NCBI RefSeq assembly: GCF_020497125.1
Contig: NC_059073.1
Coordinates: 16,513,225 to 16,577,224 of the forward strand
Direction of reading: 5' to 3'
Source of the DNA: Mauremys mutica
Taxonomy: Eukaryota > Chordata > Testudines > Geoemydidae
DNA length: 64,000 bases
In this document: positions 33,745 through 45,475 of the stretch, piece by piece
Layout of the letters: every line of letters starts with the position of its first letter
How positions within the stretch are numbered: the stretch's first letter is position 1
The notes under the pieces: generated by a model
The model's database searches: none
Told to the model about the DNA's origin: nothing
What the model saw: the letters and a program-made list of their open reading frames with translations, nothing else
Program-made: the position numbers and the translations under genes

Positions 33745-34800
33745 CAGTGGTATGATTATGATATGATTATGACATAATTATGATGCATTTTGTCTAAGAT
33801 GTGTCATGTGTCTATGGAAAAGTTAAGATTTGCAGAATATGATTATCCTGTTTGTAGGCATGTATCATTTTTGTATGTGGAGTTATGAATATTGACTATT
33901 TATCTGTATTTCAAATGTGTTTACTCTGGATAACACCCACAGCTAGCATTTCAGGTGCAACAATGAAGAAGCTAGACAGTGCAGATGGCTCATCAGCAAA
34001 GGCAATGGACCATGGAAGAGCTTAGCCTTCTTGTGAACGTTTCAGCCAGCCTATGAGTAATGGCTGCTATGACTCAGCAAGGCATGCAAGGGCATGTGAC
34101 CAGACCACATGACACTGAACTCCATTTTGGTACCTGTGTGTTTCCATATGGAAAAACTATATAAGGAGTGGAGTGACATCATCTCTTGGCCTCACTCCCC
34201 ACACAAGAGAACATGTGGAAACACCTGAGGAACAAAGACAGAACTGGGAGAAATGCTGGTCCCAGGCTAAAGGGATTTCTAGACTGTGAATGGAAACTTG
34301 GTGAACTGCTCGTATCATCAGTCAGGGTGAGACATTACTGATTCAAATCCTATCTAGTACTTTAGGTTTAGTTTGTGGTTTTGATTTATTTCCTAGGTAA
34401 CCTGCTTTGATCTGTTTGCTATCACTTATAATCACTTAAAATCTATCTTTTGTAGTTAATAAAGGTGTTTTACGTTTTATCTTGGCCAGTGCATTTTGAG
34501 TGAAGTGCTTTGGAAAATCTCAGCTCAGTTAACAAGGGCTGATATGCATATTCCTCTCCACATCAAGGGAGGGGCAAACTGGGTAATAAATTCATACTGG
34601 TGGGGGTTTTGTCCAGGGCAGAATGATACTGCTCTGGGGTCCTAATCTGGGGAGCTGTGGGATATTCTGGCTGTAACCTCTCTCTTGTTGGTTCATGCAG
34701 TGGCTGGCCAGAGCCTGAATGCAAGTGCAGCTGGCTATGTCCCTGCCTGTGTGAATGCTGGTGGGAGTGTAGGGCTGGGAGCGGTCTGCAGCTTGTAACA
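33745..34800 (+). mobile_element. Probable solo LTR with promoter and poly(A) signal
   Basis: The body contains a TATA box, CTATATAAGG (34157-34166), and about 300 bp downstream an AATAAA (34458-34463) followed by GTGTTTT. This is the U3-R-U5 arrangement of an LTR on the plus strand. The left part is an imperfect ATGATTATGA repeat and the right end is near CTTGTAACA (34792-34800). I found no clear target duplication, so the ends are estimates. No internal retroviral genes are present. Confidence 0.6.
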
Positions 34801-35285
34801 GCAGCACACTCCTTCCAACTCTAACCACACTTGGTGTCCTGGATGATCTAAGCAATCAGGGGGCTGGCCTCCAATGGGCTCTATTTGTAGCTGCTAACAG
34901 CACACTGTCGCATCAAGTAATGAAGTCAAGTTACTTAAGCCATTAAAGTTAAGCACATGCTTAATTGCTTGGTTGAATTGGTGCCTATAGAAATACAAAT
35001 GTTAAACAGACAGACACGGCTTTAATTCTATTTATTCTCAAGTGTACTTTGTGGTGGTGATTTGATGGGTGAGCAGTTCAAGCGTCAGAGGATGTTTCAA
35101 CAACATACATTGGTGTTTTCTGTTGTGTATATTTGAGAGGAGAGCCATACTGAGGTACCGGAGATGCCGAGAGATGTGGAAATATTGCATACGACCTGGA
35201 ATATGGTGTGAGAGGCACTAACCCACACTGCTGAGTTGATTGCTGTGTCTGCTTCTGAACGCTGCCTGATTCTAATGCCTTTAAT
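34801..35285. other. No gene seen; unique DNA
   Basis: Unique DNA between the LTR and the endonuclease scrap. Confidence 0.3.
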
Positions 35286-35470
35286 GAAGATTATTAAGGG
35301 AGTGAGCTGGAATGTGGAGGGTCTGCTCTGACTGGTTAAAAGCAAGAATGCCCAAACCTGAAGTGCTGTTTCTGCAAAAAATTCACTTGTGTTCGCAGGA
35401 CATGTCAATATCAGCAACAGAATTGTTACAATTCTCTGATAGAAGATGTAATAGCACTGAAGCAAGAGAT
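35286..35470 (+). pseudogene. L1/Tx1-like endonuclease N-terminal scrap
   Basis: One frame reads KIIKGVSWNVEGLL, and a second frame from 35348 reads MPKPEVLFLQKIHLCSQD. The pair reproduces the L1/Tx1 endonuclease start (SWNVNGL...KPDVLLLQETHL) with one frameshift and Lys in place of the catalytic Glu of QETHL. Nothing similar follows, so it is a fragment. Confidence 0.5.
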
Positions 35471-35479
35471 CTCCTGTTG

Positions 35480-36640
35480 AGATCTCTGGTATGTGTCCAA
35501 TAGAACAATATGGTTCATCTATTTTAAAATTAAAATGAACCTTTTCAAGAAAAATTAAAGTATCTGAGACAACTGGCTGAGTAGCTTAAGAGTTTCATTG
35601 ACAGAGGAGGGTTGATTTCTCAGTCCAACTCTCTTATCCACCAAGGCTGCCATTGTCCACCCTTGCTCATCAACTACCTCTGCAGACAACTAAAAAGTGG
35701 CATGGATGGACCCTTAAGGGATACTTATCAGTGCTTGGTGTTGGCTAAGATTCATGACTTTCTGACAACAGAAAATGTGACTTATTCAATGTTCTAGAAA
35801 CACTCCCTGTGAGTGGACTCCAATTTCATTGACACAATAAGACTCAATAGAAGCTGTTTTAAAATAATGAATTATGATGGCTTTAGGAGTACTTGGTTCA
35901 TGGATCATCACAATGGTATGCTATGTATCTTAATCGCCGTGCCTTACGATGTCAATGCGTGCTTTATTTAAGGATCCTATCTTTACAGCTGGCCAGAGAG
36001 TGAATTTCGCCCTGTGCAATGGTCCAGAACAAGATGTATGTATCACTTACATCCCACATGAGCCCTCATATATATATCTTAACAGATACATATGTGGCAC
36101 ATAGGCCTTGTGCTGGTCATTTTCAAAGAGGTGAATTTCACCCATATGCACCTATTATAAATGTCAACATTAATCAGACGATTTAAAGCCTACTTTATCT
36201 GTCATACCTGGATATGCACTTACAGAGTAACTCTGGATATGCACTTACAGAGTAACTCTGATGACCATGCCTGGGTATAAAATTGCTATGAGAAATAATT
36301 GCTGCAAATGCATGGCAATAGTGATGATTTTTGTCAATTAAATAACTGGGCTCACTTAACTTAAAATAAGATGACTCAGCAGCAGACCTCCACATCCCAA
36401 ATGAATAGCCTGAAAGTTTAACTTCAAGTAACAATTTCTATTAAATACTTAACATCAACACTTTTTAAAAATCCTACTCAGTAATTAGTCATTAGAGATC
36501 CATGACATCTGGTGTATGCATCACCACTTGAACCATGATCCAAAAATGGAAAGATTCTGGGAGGCACAGAATGGAAGCAAGCGTCGAGAGTTATCATTGG
36601 GTGGTGCCTGAACCATAATGACCAATGACCTGTTCAAACC
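35480..36640. other. No gene seen; unique DNA with a 25-bp tandem pair
   Basis: Unassigned DNA. At 36208-36258 the words 'GGATATGCACTTACAGAGTAACTCT' occur twice in tandem (25-bp unit). Confidence 0.4.
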
Positions 36641-36644
36641 CAGT

Positions 36645-37412
36645 TCACAGGGGGCCACTAACTGCATTTAGGTCACCCATGATCATGAGATTATCATGTG
36701 GAGGGACTGTGCATACTAGATGCTCCAATTGATCGTAGAAATGATCTTTAACTGAGTCAACAGATTCTACTGTTGGCGCATAGACTACTATGACAGTGAC
36801 AAGTATCAGAGGGGTAGCCGTGTTAGTCTGGATCTGTAAAAGCAGCAAAGAATCCTGTGGCACCTTATAGACTAACAGACGTTTTGGAGCATGAGCTTTC
36901 GTGGGTGAATACCCACTTGCATCCGATGAGTGGGTATTCACCCATGAAAGCTCATGCTCCAAAACGTCTGTTAGTCTATAAGGTGCCACAGGATTCTTTG
37001 CTGCTATGACAGTGAGGTAACCGTGCTGATGTTTAAGACGGGAAATACGTAAATGAGGAGACACGGGCATCCAGGTTGTCAGGGAGGACTTGACTTCGCC
37101 TTGCAGTAGTAGTGCTACCCCATGTAAATGGTTGGGGCTGCCAGAATACAGAAATAAGGAATCTTCCACCTCGTGACGTCCGTGATCTATCATCCTTACT
37201 TCTGTTAGTCCTGCAATTGATATACCAAGACAGACCATTTCGTGCCAGACAGCGACCTGATAACCATGCCTGTCAAGAGTTGCAACATTCCAAGTTGCAA
37301 TTTTGGTGGACTCTGTCAGAGATCCCAGATACAACTGGATACATTGTCCCAATGTACTGCAGACATGCCTGCTGACATCAGAGGAAGCATGTCCATAGGA
37401 GGGCTTTGGCAC
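36645..37412 (-). pseudogene. LINE endonuclease with an in-frame SINE insertion
   Basis: An uninterrupted 255-codon minus-strand frame. Blocks of an AP-type endonuclease appear in order: STKIATWNVATL (Asn), GISIAGLTEVRM (Glu), LFLYSG, GVALLL, HGYLTVI, VVYAPTVES, FYDQLEHLV, LMIMGDLNAVSG (Asp-x-Asn). About residues 134-205 come from the SINE copy at 36800-37003 plus its duplicated target; the insertion adds 216 bp, exactly 72 codons, with no stop. The LINE type has YAPT and GDLNA words found in several non-LTR clades; I do not assign one. The RT half lies on the opposite strand at 37640-38945. Confidence 0.75.
36800..37003. mobile_element. Fold-back SINE-like repeat, subfamily A
   Basis: Begins CAAGTATCAGAGGGGTAGCCG and carries the TGTTAGTCT/AGACTAACA and GTGGGT/ACCCAC stems. 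It turns around near 36927 and returns as an inverted copy that ends ...CTTTGCTGC. A 12-bp duplication CTATGACAGTGA flanks it (36788-36799 and 37004-37015). The returning arm lacks the first 42 nt of the left end, the same break as in the 6.2-kb copy. Confidence 0.82.
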
Positions 37413-37450
37413 AAACCCGTCACATTTGCACCGAGAGGAGACAACACTGA

Positions 37451-37625
37451 CCTGGAATAAATTGCCTAGGGAGGTTGTGGAATCTCCATCTCTGGAGATA
37501 TTTAAGAGTAGGTTAGATAAATGTCTATCCGGGATGGTCTAGACGGTATTTGGTCCTGTCATGAGGGCAGGGGACTGGACTCAATGACCTCTCGAGGTCC
37601 CTTCCAGTCCTAGAATCTATGAATA
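37451..37625 (+). pseudogene. CR1 3' terminal fragment at the LINE inversion junction
   Basis: 'GGAATAAATTGCCTAGGGAGG', 'GTAGGTTAGATAAATGTCTATC', 'GGGGACTGGACTCAATGACC' and 'CTTCCAGTCCTAGAATCTATGAA' are the CR1 3' end in sense. It separates the inverted endonuclease from the RT half of another LINE. Confidence 0.85.
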
Positions 37626-37639
37626 AGGCATCTACAGCT

Positions 37640-38945
37640 GAAAGTGGGGCACAGGCTTTAACCCTGGTGCTGAATACTGGGTTATTCATGTTTTGCTGGC
37701 ATGCCTGAAGCCTTTGCTACATCAGAAGCATCGTCCCCAACAGTCAGGATTTACAAGGAACAGGTCTACATTAGATGCCATTTTGGCCCTTCGCTTGTTG
37801 TCTGAGATACATCACAAGTTCAGGAAGCCCCTGCATGTAGCATAAGTTGATCTTAAGGCTGCATTTGATTCCGTAAACCATGTTGCGTTATGGAAGGCCT
37901 TAAAGGGCATAGGTGTCCCTACCACTCTGCTGGACTTGATTAGAGAGCTGCATAATGGAACCACTGCCCATGCTTGTCTGGGGAACTGGAAGTCAGCACC
38001 TTTTAAATCAGTATCTGGTGTTAGGCAGGGTTGCATTTTGGCCCCTGCACTCTTTTGTCAGGCAATGGATTTCATAATGCAGCATTCTGTCAGGTCCATA
38101 GGCATTAAGATCAGTGATCTCTCTCTCACAGACCTTGACTACGCTGATGACATTGTTCGTTTAGTACAGAGCCCCGACAGGTTTCGTGAGGCTCTCCAGC
38201 ACATGGAGGAGGAGTCAGCTAAGGTTGATCTCCACATTTCATGCTAAAAAAAAACCCTGCAAAATCTAGGACCAGGTCCACCCGCGACTCCAATTTCTTT
38301 GAATAACGAGACTGTTGAATCAATTTCCAGCTTTTGCTATCTGGGTTCTCTATGTACCAGCTCCTCCAATTCTCACATGGAGGTTCTCCATCAGGTTGGC
38401 ATTGCAGCATCAGCCATGGGCCATTTACAATAGATATGGAATCAACATCATTTTAGTATGACAACCAAGTTCAGGATTTATTCTATCTGTATCCTTCTCA
38501 TACTGTTGTACAGCTACGAAACATGGACATTATGCCTCTCAGGCTGGACAAAGCTCGGAAACTTTCCACACAAAATGTCAATGTCATATATTGGGCATAA
38601 AGTGGAATGACTGCATCTGTAATGCAGATGTTTATGGTCGCTCAGGTCTACAGACTACTGGGGCCATTTTCTGCAGGCAGCGCCTTACGCTTTTTGGACA
38701 AGGATGCCACAAGACATTCCAGCAAACGTCGTTCTCTGGGTGGCTTGTAACATCTGGGATAAAATTCCACCAACCGAGGGATGGAGGCAGCCCAGAGGCA
38801 GACCCACTATTACATGAGTTCATCAAGCCTGTTCTGATGTTGGACTCTCAGACCATCAAGCCTTTGTGGTTGCGCAGGAAAGGAACACATGGCAAACGAT
38901 CACTACGGCTGACTGTCTGGCTAAGCATTGAAGAAGAAGAGTAAT
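37640..38945 (+). pseudogene. LINE reverse transcriptase half, decayed
   Basis: In shifting frames the order is SGFTRNRSTLDAILALR (37740 on), VDLKAAFDSVNHVALWKAL, KSVSGVRQGCILAPALF (near 38005), LSLTDLDYADDIVRLV (YADD near 38139-38150), then a C-terminal part with ETWT, DYWGHF, AAPYAFW and a PRGRPTIT-like end near 38790-38810. The uninterrupted part is 37936-38247 (103 codons). Together with the endonuclease on the other strand it forms one LINE with an inverted 5' half. Confidence 0.75.
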
Positions 38946-40444
38946 CAGTGTCAATCCAGGTATGCAAATATGGACAAACTGACTTTTTCAAAAACCTGTT
39001 TAAAAAGTCATTCTAAAACTCTGATAATTTCTTGCTTGATATCAAGCCAAATATCATTTTTTAGAGACAAGCAATTACTTCTGAGACTGGGATTTTACTA
39101 CGCAAATGCTGATAGACCTTTAACCAAAGTGGCATGAGCACTGCTAAAATATTAAACAAAATATCATTATTTTATTTTTCTTGGTTCATCAGAGCTAGTC
39201 TATTCCCCTTTTGGAAAGCATGAGGTGTCATGAAGTGGTAAGTTTGCCATTTACATTTACTGTGCGGTGTGGGACTACTTGTAGAGGAAGATACTGTTTC
39301 ATGAAAGGGTGGCAGATTCTGGCCCAAATATTTTGTAGTTACGATGACTCCAAAGAGTTCCATTTATCCTTTGCAGATCTATAGGTCACTTAATTCCCAT
39401 TTAAGTCCTCAGACTTTTCATTCAGAGTGCTTTACAAATATTGATAAATCAGGATTTGAGGCACCCAAGTTTGTATATTTCAGCCTATGTGGAAGAGTGG
39501 GGAATATAGCCCGAGATTTTTCACTTCCAGCCTCCGGTTCTAGCCACTGGAACACATTTCCCCATACATGTCCACCAGACAATGAAATCTTAGACAGCAG
39601 ATTTATCCAGAGGAATGGGATACTCCAGAAATCACAGTTAATAGAAAAAGAAATGCACAAGATGAACTCTTCTTAGCTCCCCCATTATATTCCGTTTGAT
39701 GTGAGATAGTAGCCACTTCCTAGCATGACCCTTAGGCACTTGTGAATCTTAGAAAGACATAAAACAAACTAAGTTCTGTCTTTGTGATCAGGTTTGGGAA
39801 AAAACAGCAGGCTGCTTACATTATTACAACCAAACTATGCCTCACGAAATAAGTATTTCAAGTCCATTAAAAATGAAGAAGGCCATGAATGTATTAATAA
39901 TGGATTTATGAATTACTATGAATCATTTTCCCCCTTAAATTTATCAATGCATAAGGAAGACAAGCTCTTTTTTTTTTTTAACTCTAAATACATTTACGGT
40001 GTCTCAGCTCACTGAGAGGCAGTGGGACTATTGTACTTGGCATAGTATATGTTTATAGATCTTCCAGCTCTTTTTGTGCTATCTCTTTCCTTAAATTCAT
40101 TACAGATAATGAAGCTCCTCTTGTCATCCATACAAGAGTCTTGGACACACAGAATAACATAGGAAGAAATCAAATCTGCCCCATTTCTTTCAGCATACAA
40201 TGGAAAAGCAGCAGTTGAAATAAAGTCTTAAGCCAAATTCTTTAAGACCTGGAGGAACTGTTAGAATCAGTAACTGATTTCAGTCTTGCTTCTAAAACTT
40301 GATTCTCTCCAAGGTATTTGGTTACTTGACTGTAGAAAACTCAATTGCACTGAATCTCCACTTATACTATGATAATTGCTTGCCATCCTAGAGGGTCTTC
40401 TGCTTAAGGGACAAGAGACTGGGGTATTCTTCTCTGAACATACA
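38946..40444. other. No gene seen; unique DNA
   Basis: Unique DNA, moderately AT-rich; open frames up to 110 codons without motif. Confidence 0.35.
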
Positions 40445-40600
40445 TGGACCTCCTGTGTGCTCTGGGGCAAGTCACTTAAGATTTCTGTCTCAAGCTCTCC
40501 ATCTGAAAAATGGAATAGTAACAATACTGACCTACCTCACAGGCAGTGGCCAGGACTCATTCATCATTGTTCCATATTTGCTTTGAGACTTTTCAATGAC
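40445..40600 (+). repeat. MIR SINE relic, sense
   Basis: 'CTGTGTGCTCTGGGGCAAGTCACTTAAG...CTCTCCATCTGAAAAATGGAATAGTAACAATACTGACCTACCTCACAGG' follows the MIR core and 3' part. Confidence 0.6.
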
Positions 40601-41924
40601 AAGTGCCATCAAAGGATCAGATTGAGCTGTTCCCTCTCTATGGAATTAAAAGCTCAACACCTGGCTTCAAACCCATATGATTCCATTGATTTCAGATTAT
40701 TGGTGCTCAGCGACACAGCATTTTGGCTCAGTATCTGTCGATTGCCCCAAAGGCATAGATTCACCCTCTATTTTACTGCACTCCCTGCTGTCTGGTCAAA
40801 TATTGCACTAGTGATCTGTGTACAATATTCTTACTCACTTGCACCTGAAGGTGAGCTGATCACCACTGCACTTTGTGTGTGTTTGTTCAGACGTTTTATT
40901 ACTTTGATTCTGCCCTTATCCTTACTGACGCTACTCTTTTCATCTCTCTCACTGCAAATGGAAAGTTTGGTTTTAGAACTTAATTCTTTCAAAGCTAGTA
41001 AAACTTAAGTGAAATTAGCTGCTGTGTTGAAAGGCACCAGGATTGAGAGCCATGGTAATGTCCATTTCTCAATGTAAATGGTATGGCACAGCATAGAGAG
41101 CAGAGCAAGATGCTCCTCTACTTGTGGGCTTCAACCCAGGTTTGAGTGACCATCTCTAGTTATATGATAGTGGCGTTTTTCTCCAGCCTCATTCAAGGCC
41201 TCATCCGAACCCTACTGAAGAGTTCCCTTTGAATCCAGTGGGGTTTGGATTAGGTTCTCGGTTTTTGGCCTTTGTACTGAGAGTGCTATCCGTCTTGCTA
41301 ATTAGCATTGGTGGTTCAGATGATGGGACATTGGGAACATGACTGAAAACGATAAACTCACTATGTACCTTTCATATGTAATGCCTTCTGGTTACTACCA
41401 ACCTGTGGCCCAGTTTGAATCAGTGAGGTGGAGTAGAAAAGTTCCATAGGTTGTTGCCAATCTCCTGAAACAAACAGACTCATGCCAGCCTAACTTTTTT
41501 GTTCAGGAGTGTCACATTTTTTTGAAGTTACCTCAAAGCTGTCCACATGCTGACTTTTTTTTTTCATACTTATAGAGGAGTAAGCTGAGAGTTTGTTGGT
41601 TTTTTTTCTTTTGTTATATAACAAAAGTTAGTATACTAGAAAAAAAAGTAGTTCTGATGTAAGTACTGAAACAAAGTAAACCAAGTGATACTAATTATCA
41701 TAATTGCCTCCCATGCTGCTAATTTAAGGTTCTATTGTGATGTAAAGACATTGACAAGAAATAGGCACACATTGTGAAAACTAGCCTGAGTGAGAAAAAG
41801 GTTAGGCAAAATGGAGTATACTTCCTGCATGAAAATGTGAACATGAGAGGGACAGAGACTGTGTCTCCACTCCATTTACACCAGATTTGCATGGAAAATT
41901 GGTATAATGGAGTGCAGAATCATT
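40601..41924. other. No gene seen; contains a small palindromic MITE
   Basis: Unique DNA apart from a palindromic piece at about 41199-41263 (CCTCATCCGAACCCTACTGAA against GAATCCAGTGGGGTTTGGATTAGG), a short MITE type. A 210-codon frame at 40376-41008 overlaps the MIR relic and shows no domain. Confidence 0.4.
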
Positions 41925-42030
41925 ATTATTTAATTAATTTATTACAGTGGCACCTAGAGGTCCCAACTAAGATTGGAGCTCCCTTGAACACAGTAAAAGC
42001 TCCTGAACAGGCTTCACGGGAGATGCTTTT
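41925..42030 (-). repeat. MIR/L2-type tail, antisense
   Basis: 'TTATTTAATTAATTTATTACAGTGGCACCTAGAGGTCCCAACTAAGATTGGAGC' is the antisense form of the tail also seen at 62.3 kb. Confidence 0.5.
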
Positions 42031-42067
42031 CTTGTCTGCAAGTGAGGTGAGACTATTTCTATAGTGG

Positions 42068-42285
42068 TTTCTCTTTTCTTGCAGTTCTACATCTTCCCCA
42101 GACTTCTCTCCTCCATCTTCTATTTTTATCTTCCTACCCTTCTGTCTATGACTTTTTCTTCTCTCAATTTTTCATCCTCCTCTCAGCCCCCTTCACTACA
42201 TCTCTCCCCACTCCTTTTTCATTCTCCTCCCCCATCTAATGCATCTCTCTTTTCATTCCTCACCTCTCTCCCTCTTAAGCACCTC
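42068..42285. repeat. Polypyrimidine tract
   Basis: About 215 bp with strong C/T bias on the plus strand, built from CTTCTC, CTCCTC and TTTTTC words. It keeps a 74-codon frame open only because of composition. Confidence 0.7.
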
Positions 42286-42844
42286 TAGTCTCCGACACTG
42301 ACTGGTAGCCACTCAAATGACTAACAGCACTAGCATAGTTAGCATTAGCCACCATTTCTGCCGAGCCTACACAGCATGCAAAACTGATTCAGAGGGACTG
42401 AAATGTCAAAATATCTGCCATGGCCCATGGAGCAACCCTGTGGGCTGAAATGAATCCTGCAAAGGGGCTGAATAACTGTCCATCCTAAAATAATTGAGGA
42501 ATGGAAAAAATGCCTGTGGAATGCACCTTGTCTGTATGACACATGAAGCTCTCAATTGCTGGAAGCAAAAGAAACAGGCAAAATGACTAAGTGGCGTTTT
42601 GGCTGGGAGATTTCAGAGGGAAGATCCAGGGTTGAACAGAGAAGTTCAGATAAAAAATGTGATCTGAACTTTTGCCGCAGACTTGAACTTTTTGGTGTGG
42701 GGGAGGGGGGAGAATTATGCTGTTGAATTTTTTTTCTTCACATTTTGTATTCTTACCTTCCTCTGTATTTCCTTGTTTTGGCTGGAAGTGGAAACACCAA
42801 GATACCATAATGGGAAAAGGCTGGAAAGCTTCTTGGTTCAGACT

Positions 42845-43055
42845 GAAGCTTTTCAGGACGGGCACTGTCTCTCCTTGCGTGTGTATGTTGTGTCCCTCCT
42901 CTGTACCTGAGTCTATTACTGCCCTCAGTTACACATCCTGGCTCTTTAGCTCAGGCTGCAGCGTCTCATGCCTTTACGTCTGACCAAAACGTAGCACATT
43001 TAGCACAACGGGGTCTAAACTGTGGCCTGTGGACACCACTGTAATACAAATAATA
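42845..43055 (+). repeat. MIR/L2-type tail, interrupted
   Basis: 'GAAGCTTTTCAGGACGGGCACTGTCTCTC' and, after about 100 bp of other sequence, 'AGCACAACGGGGTCTAAACTGTGGCC...ACTGTAATACAAATAATAC' are the two halves of the usual tail. Confidence 0.45.
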
Positions 43056-43403
43056 CTAACTGACCATTCTTCTGATGGAAGTCTCAAAAGGAGCTCATTC
43101 GTGACCAGTTCTGTAAACTGAGGAGGTTCTGAACATTTTCAGAAAAGCAACCAACAGTGGAGTCCTTACCTGCACCAAACCTTTTGTGGGTTTGCTCTTC
43201 ATTAACATTCACCTGTCATGATGGCCGGTGACAGATCCAATTAACCGCTGGAGTTCCTACCCACCCCAAATTATTCTCTGATGTAAGAGACTGCTGGTTA
43301 TCACCTTAGCTTTTCAAAGACAGCCAGGATCTGGAGTCTAATGAGAACAGGTAATAATACAGCTAATCTGCCATATTCAAAGCATTTAAGGCCTGACTTC
43401 TAG

Positions 43404-43666
43404 CTCTGTGTCTACACTGCAATCAGAGCGGTGGCCGCAGCACATGTACACATATCTGAGCTAGCTTTAATCTAACTAGCTTAAATAATAACAACAGTGA
43501 GGCTGCGGCAGCATGAGTTAGCTGAGTAACTAGGGTCTTGGGTGGGCTTGTAAAGCACCTGCTGCTGTACCTTCACTATTCTTATTCAAGTCAGCTAGAT
43601 CAAAGCTAGCTCAGGAATGTCTACACATGTGAAGCCACACCTCTGGCTACAGTGTAGACATTCCCA
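43404..43666. mobile_element. MITE with GTCTACACTG-type TIRs
   Basis: The left CTGTGTCTACACTGCAAT and the right GGCTACAGTGTAGACATTCC are inverted repeats. The internal words 'GAGCTAGCTTTAATCTAACTAGC' and 'CAGCTAGATCAAAGCTAGCTCAGG' are inverted relative to each other. Confidence 0.7.
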
Positions 43667-43838
43667 AAGGTCATCTGCCTCTTAGGGTGTCACATTTTTC
43701 ACATGCATTTTTCACTGCACATGCAAATATGGAATTTGCATGTGTATGTAGCTAGGGCTTGTACTCAGCCAAAAGTACTCAGGCATTGTTATGCTGGGCA
43801 TCACAGCCCCTAATTCTGACATGGCTAGAAAATCACAG

Positions 43839-44450
43839 TGTGATGGGGCATCCGCCTCACACAGGCCAGTAAGGGGTTAATAGAGCCCCAGGGACACTGT
43901 GTGAAAAGCAGCCAATAGGAGAGGGGCTGTGGGGACTGTCCAATCAGGACGCAGCAGACTCAGATAAAAAGAGCCTCAGGGCAGAGCAAGGTCAGTAGCT
44001 GTCTGCAACCCTGCAGCACTTTGGACAGAGCTGTGTTGGCAGGAACCCAGGGAGAGGAGAAGGCACTCCAGACAGCCTGTTGAGAGTGAGGAGGGTGCTG
44101 TGGCCAGGGGAAGTGGCTCAGGAAAATGCAACAATAGGCGAGGCAAAGGAATGCAGAAAGTGACTGTGGTTTGGTGGGGACCTGGGTCCACCTACTGGCC
44201 ACTGAGGAAGTGGCTGGACTAGGAGCTAAACTCCCATGTAATGGGGGATCATGGATAGTGACACTGCTGGAGAGCTGAGCCACCAAGAGGATGCTGCTGT
44301 TCCTGACACTGTGAGTGGGGTTGAATGTGGACTGTGGGGAAGGAGTGATTGGGGGTGAAGACTGTGGATGGGATATTGGCCTTGAGCTAATCCTCAGTGA
44401 CCAGGAGGAGGCCCCAGTACAGTGGTGAGGGATGCATCCTGTGACACAGG
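43839..44450 (+). mobile_element. Probable solo LTR with CCAAT and TATA boxes
   Basis: Starts TGTGATGGGGCATCC and ends near GGATGCATCCTGTGACA, which gives inverted termini. Two CCAAT boxes (43912-43916 and 43940-43944) precede a TATA-like GATAAAAA (43973-43980), a promoter layout. CACAG occurs at 43834-43838 and 44445-44449 as a possible 5-bp duplication, although this overlaps the expected CA end. No internal genes. Confidence 0.5.
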
Positions 44451-44559
44451 AACAACACTGAGATTCACAAAGCCTGAGTTAGGAGCCCAGGCTCTCTGGG
44501 CAATACATGCGGTGCTCCACCCACTGCTTGGTGGCACCTCCTTAGTCCTCTAGATAAGC

Positions 44560-45137
44560 CACAGCTCTGCCACCGGGTATGAAACCCCTTACAGTGGTTA
44601 TTCAGTCTGTGGTTCTCCTCCGTGACTCCTGGGCCTATCACGCACCAGGAGCAGCAGTGCTGTCGTCTTCATACCTCAGCCCTCTGGTTAAGTCACATTA
44701 AAATTCTCCCCCGTTCCAGGGTATCGCAAGTCCTCTGAGGCAAACTGTCCCAGGTGGTCTGCTCCCCACTGCCTGGTCTATGCCACTCACCCAGTGGCTG
44801 GTAGGGAACTTGGCCCTGCCCTCTACATGGAGTTCCAGTTCAAGGACCTTCAACCCAGCAGCTCAGGGCTTTTACTCTCCCAGCCTTTAGTGCTCCTTCC
44901 CTGCACTGCTTCCTACTCTGACTTTACAGCTTCCTGCTCTTCCTCCTTCTATCAGGGAGTGCAACGGCAGGTTTCCTTCCCTGGCCTGCCAACTTCCCCT
45001 CTACAGATCCTACCCAGCTCCTCCCCACAGCTGGACTTCATCTGCAAATAGGGCCTAACATTCCCTATGTTTCCTCCACATGCAGACTAAGCTTAATTGA
45101 CCTAATTTACTCCTTCAGGCCTGGTGTGGGGTGGACA
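44560..45137 (-). mobile_element. Possible LTR, antisense
   Basis: Shares the ordered words ACCCAGTGGCTGGTAGGG, CCCTGCCCTCTACA and GACCTAATTTACTCC with 7675-8115. The right end reads TGTCCACCCC on the minus strand, compatible with an LTR start. The left end is uncertain. Confidence 0.38.
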
Positions 45138-45399
45138 CCCAATAATAGGGGAAGATTGGTGCCTCAGACTGCGATTCACAAAAACCAGCATGCTAGGTAA
45201 GGAGTTGCCTAAGCTAGCCAATAGGAGATGTCAACCAGAGGGGTATGTACTAAGTGCTGCCCCTCTCTTGGAGATAGGCACCTAATCCAGACTGCAAGGA
45301 GGCAGCTGGCCCTGCTAGCGATTCTCAGTCAGAAACACTCTTTGGAGTTAGGTGCCTATGATGGATTCGCAAGGGGCTGGGATGGGGAGGCTCTCCTTC

Positions 45400-45470
45400 A
45401 TAACGTTCAGCCCACTGGTTGGGGTACACACCTGGGATGTGGAAGACCCAGTTCAAGTCCCTCCCGAGGG
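45400..45470 (+). repeat. tRNA-like module 1 (copy 1)
   Basis: A-box-like TCAGCCCACTGGTTGGGG (45407-45424), an anticodon-arm-like CAC-CTGGGAT-GTG, and a B-box-like AGTTCAAGTCC (45450-45460). The 7-nt loop CTGGGAT keeps T and purine at the usual places. The acceptor stem is not convincing, so it is not a tRNA gene. Confidence 0.6.
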
Positions 45471-45475
45471 ATGAA

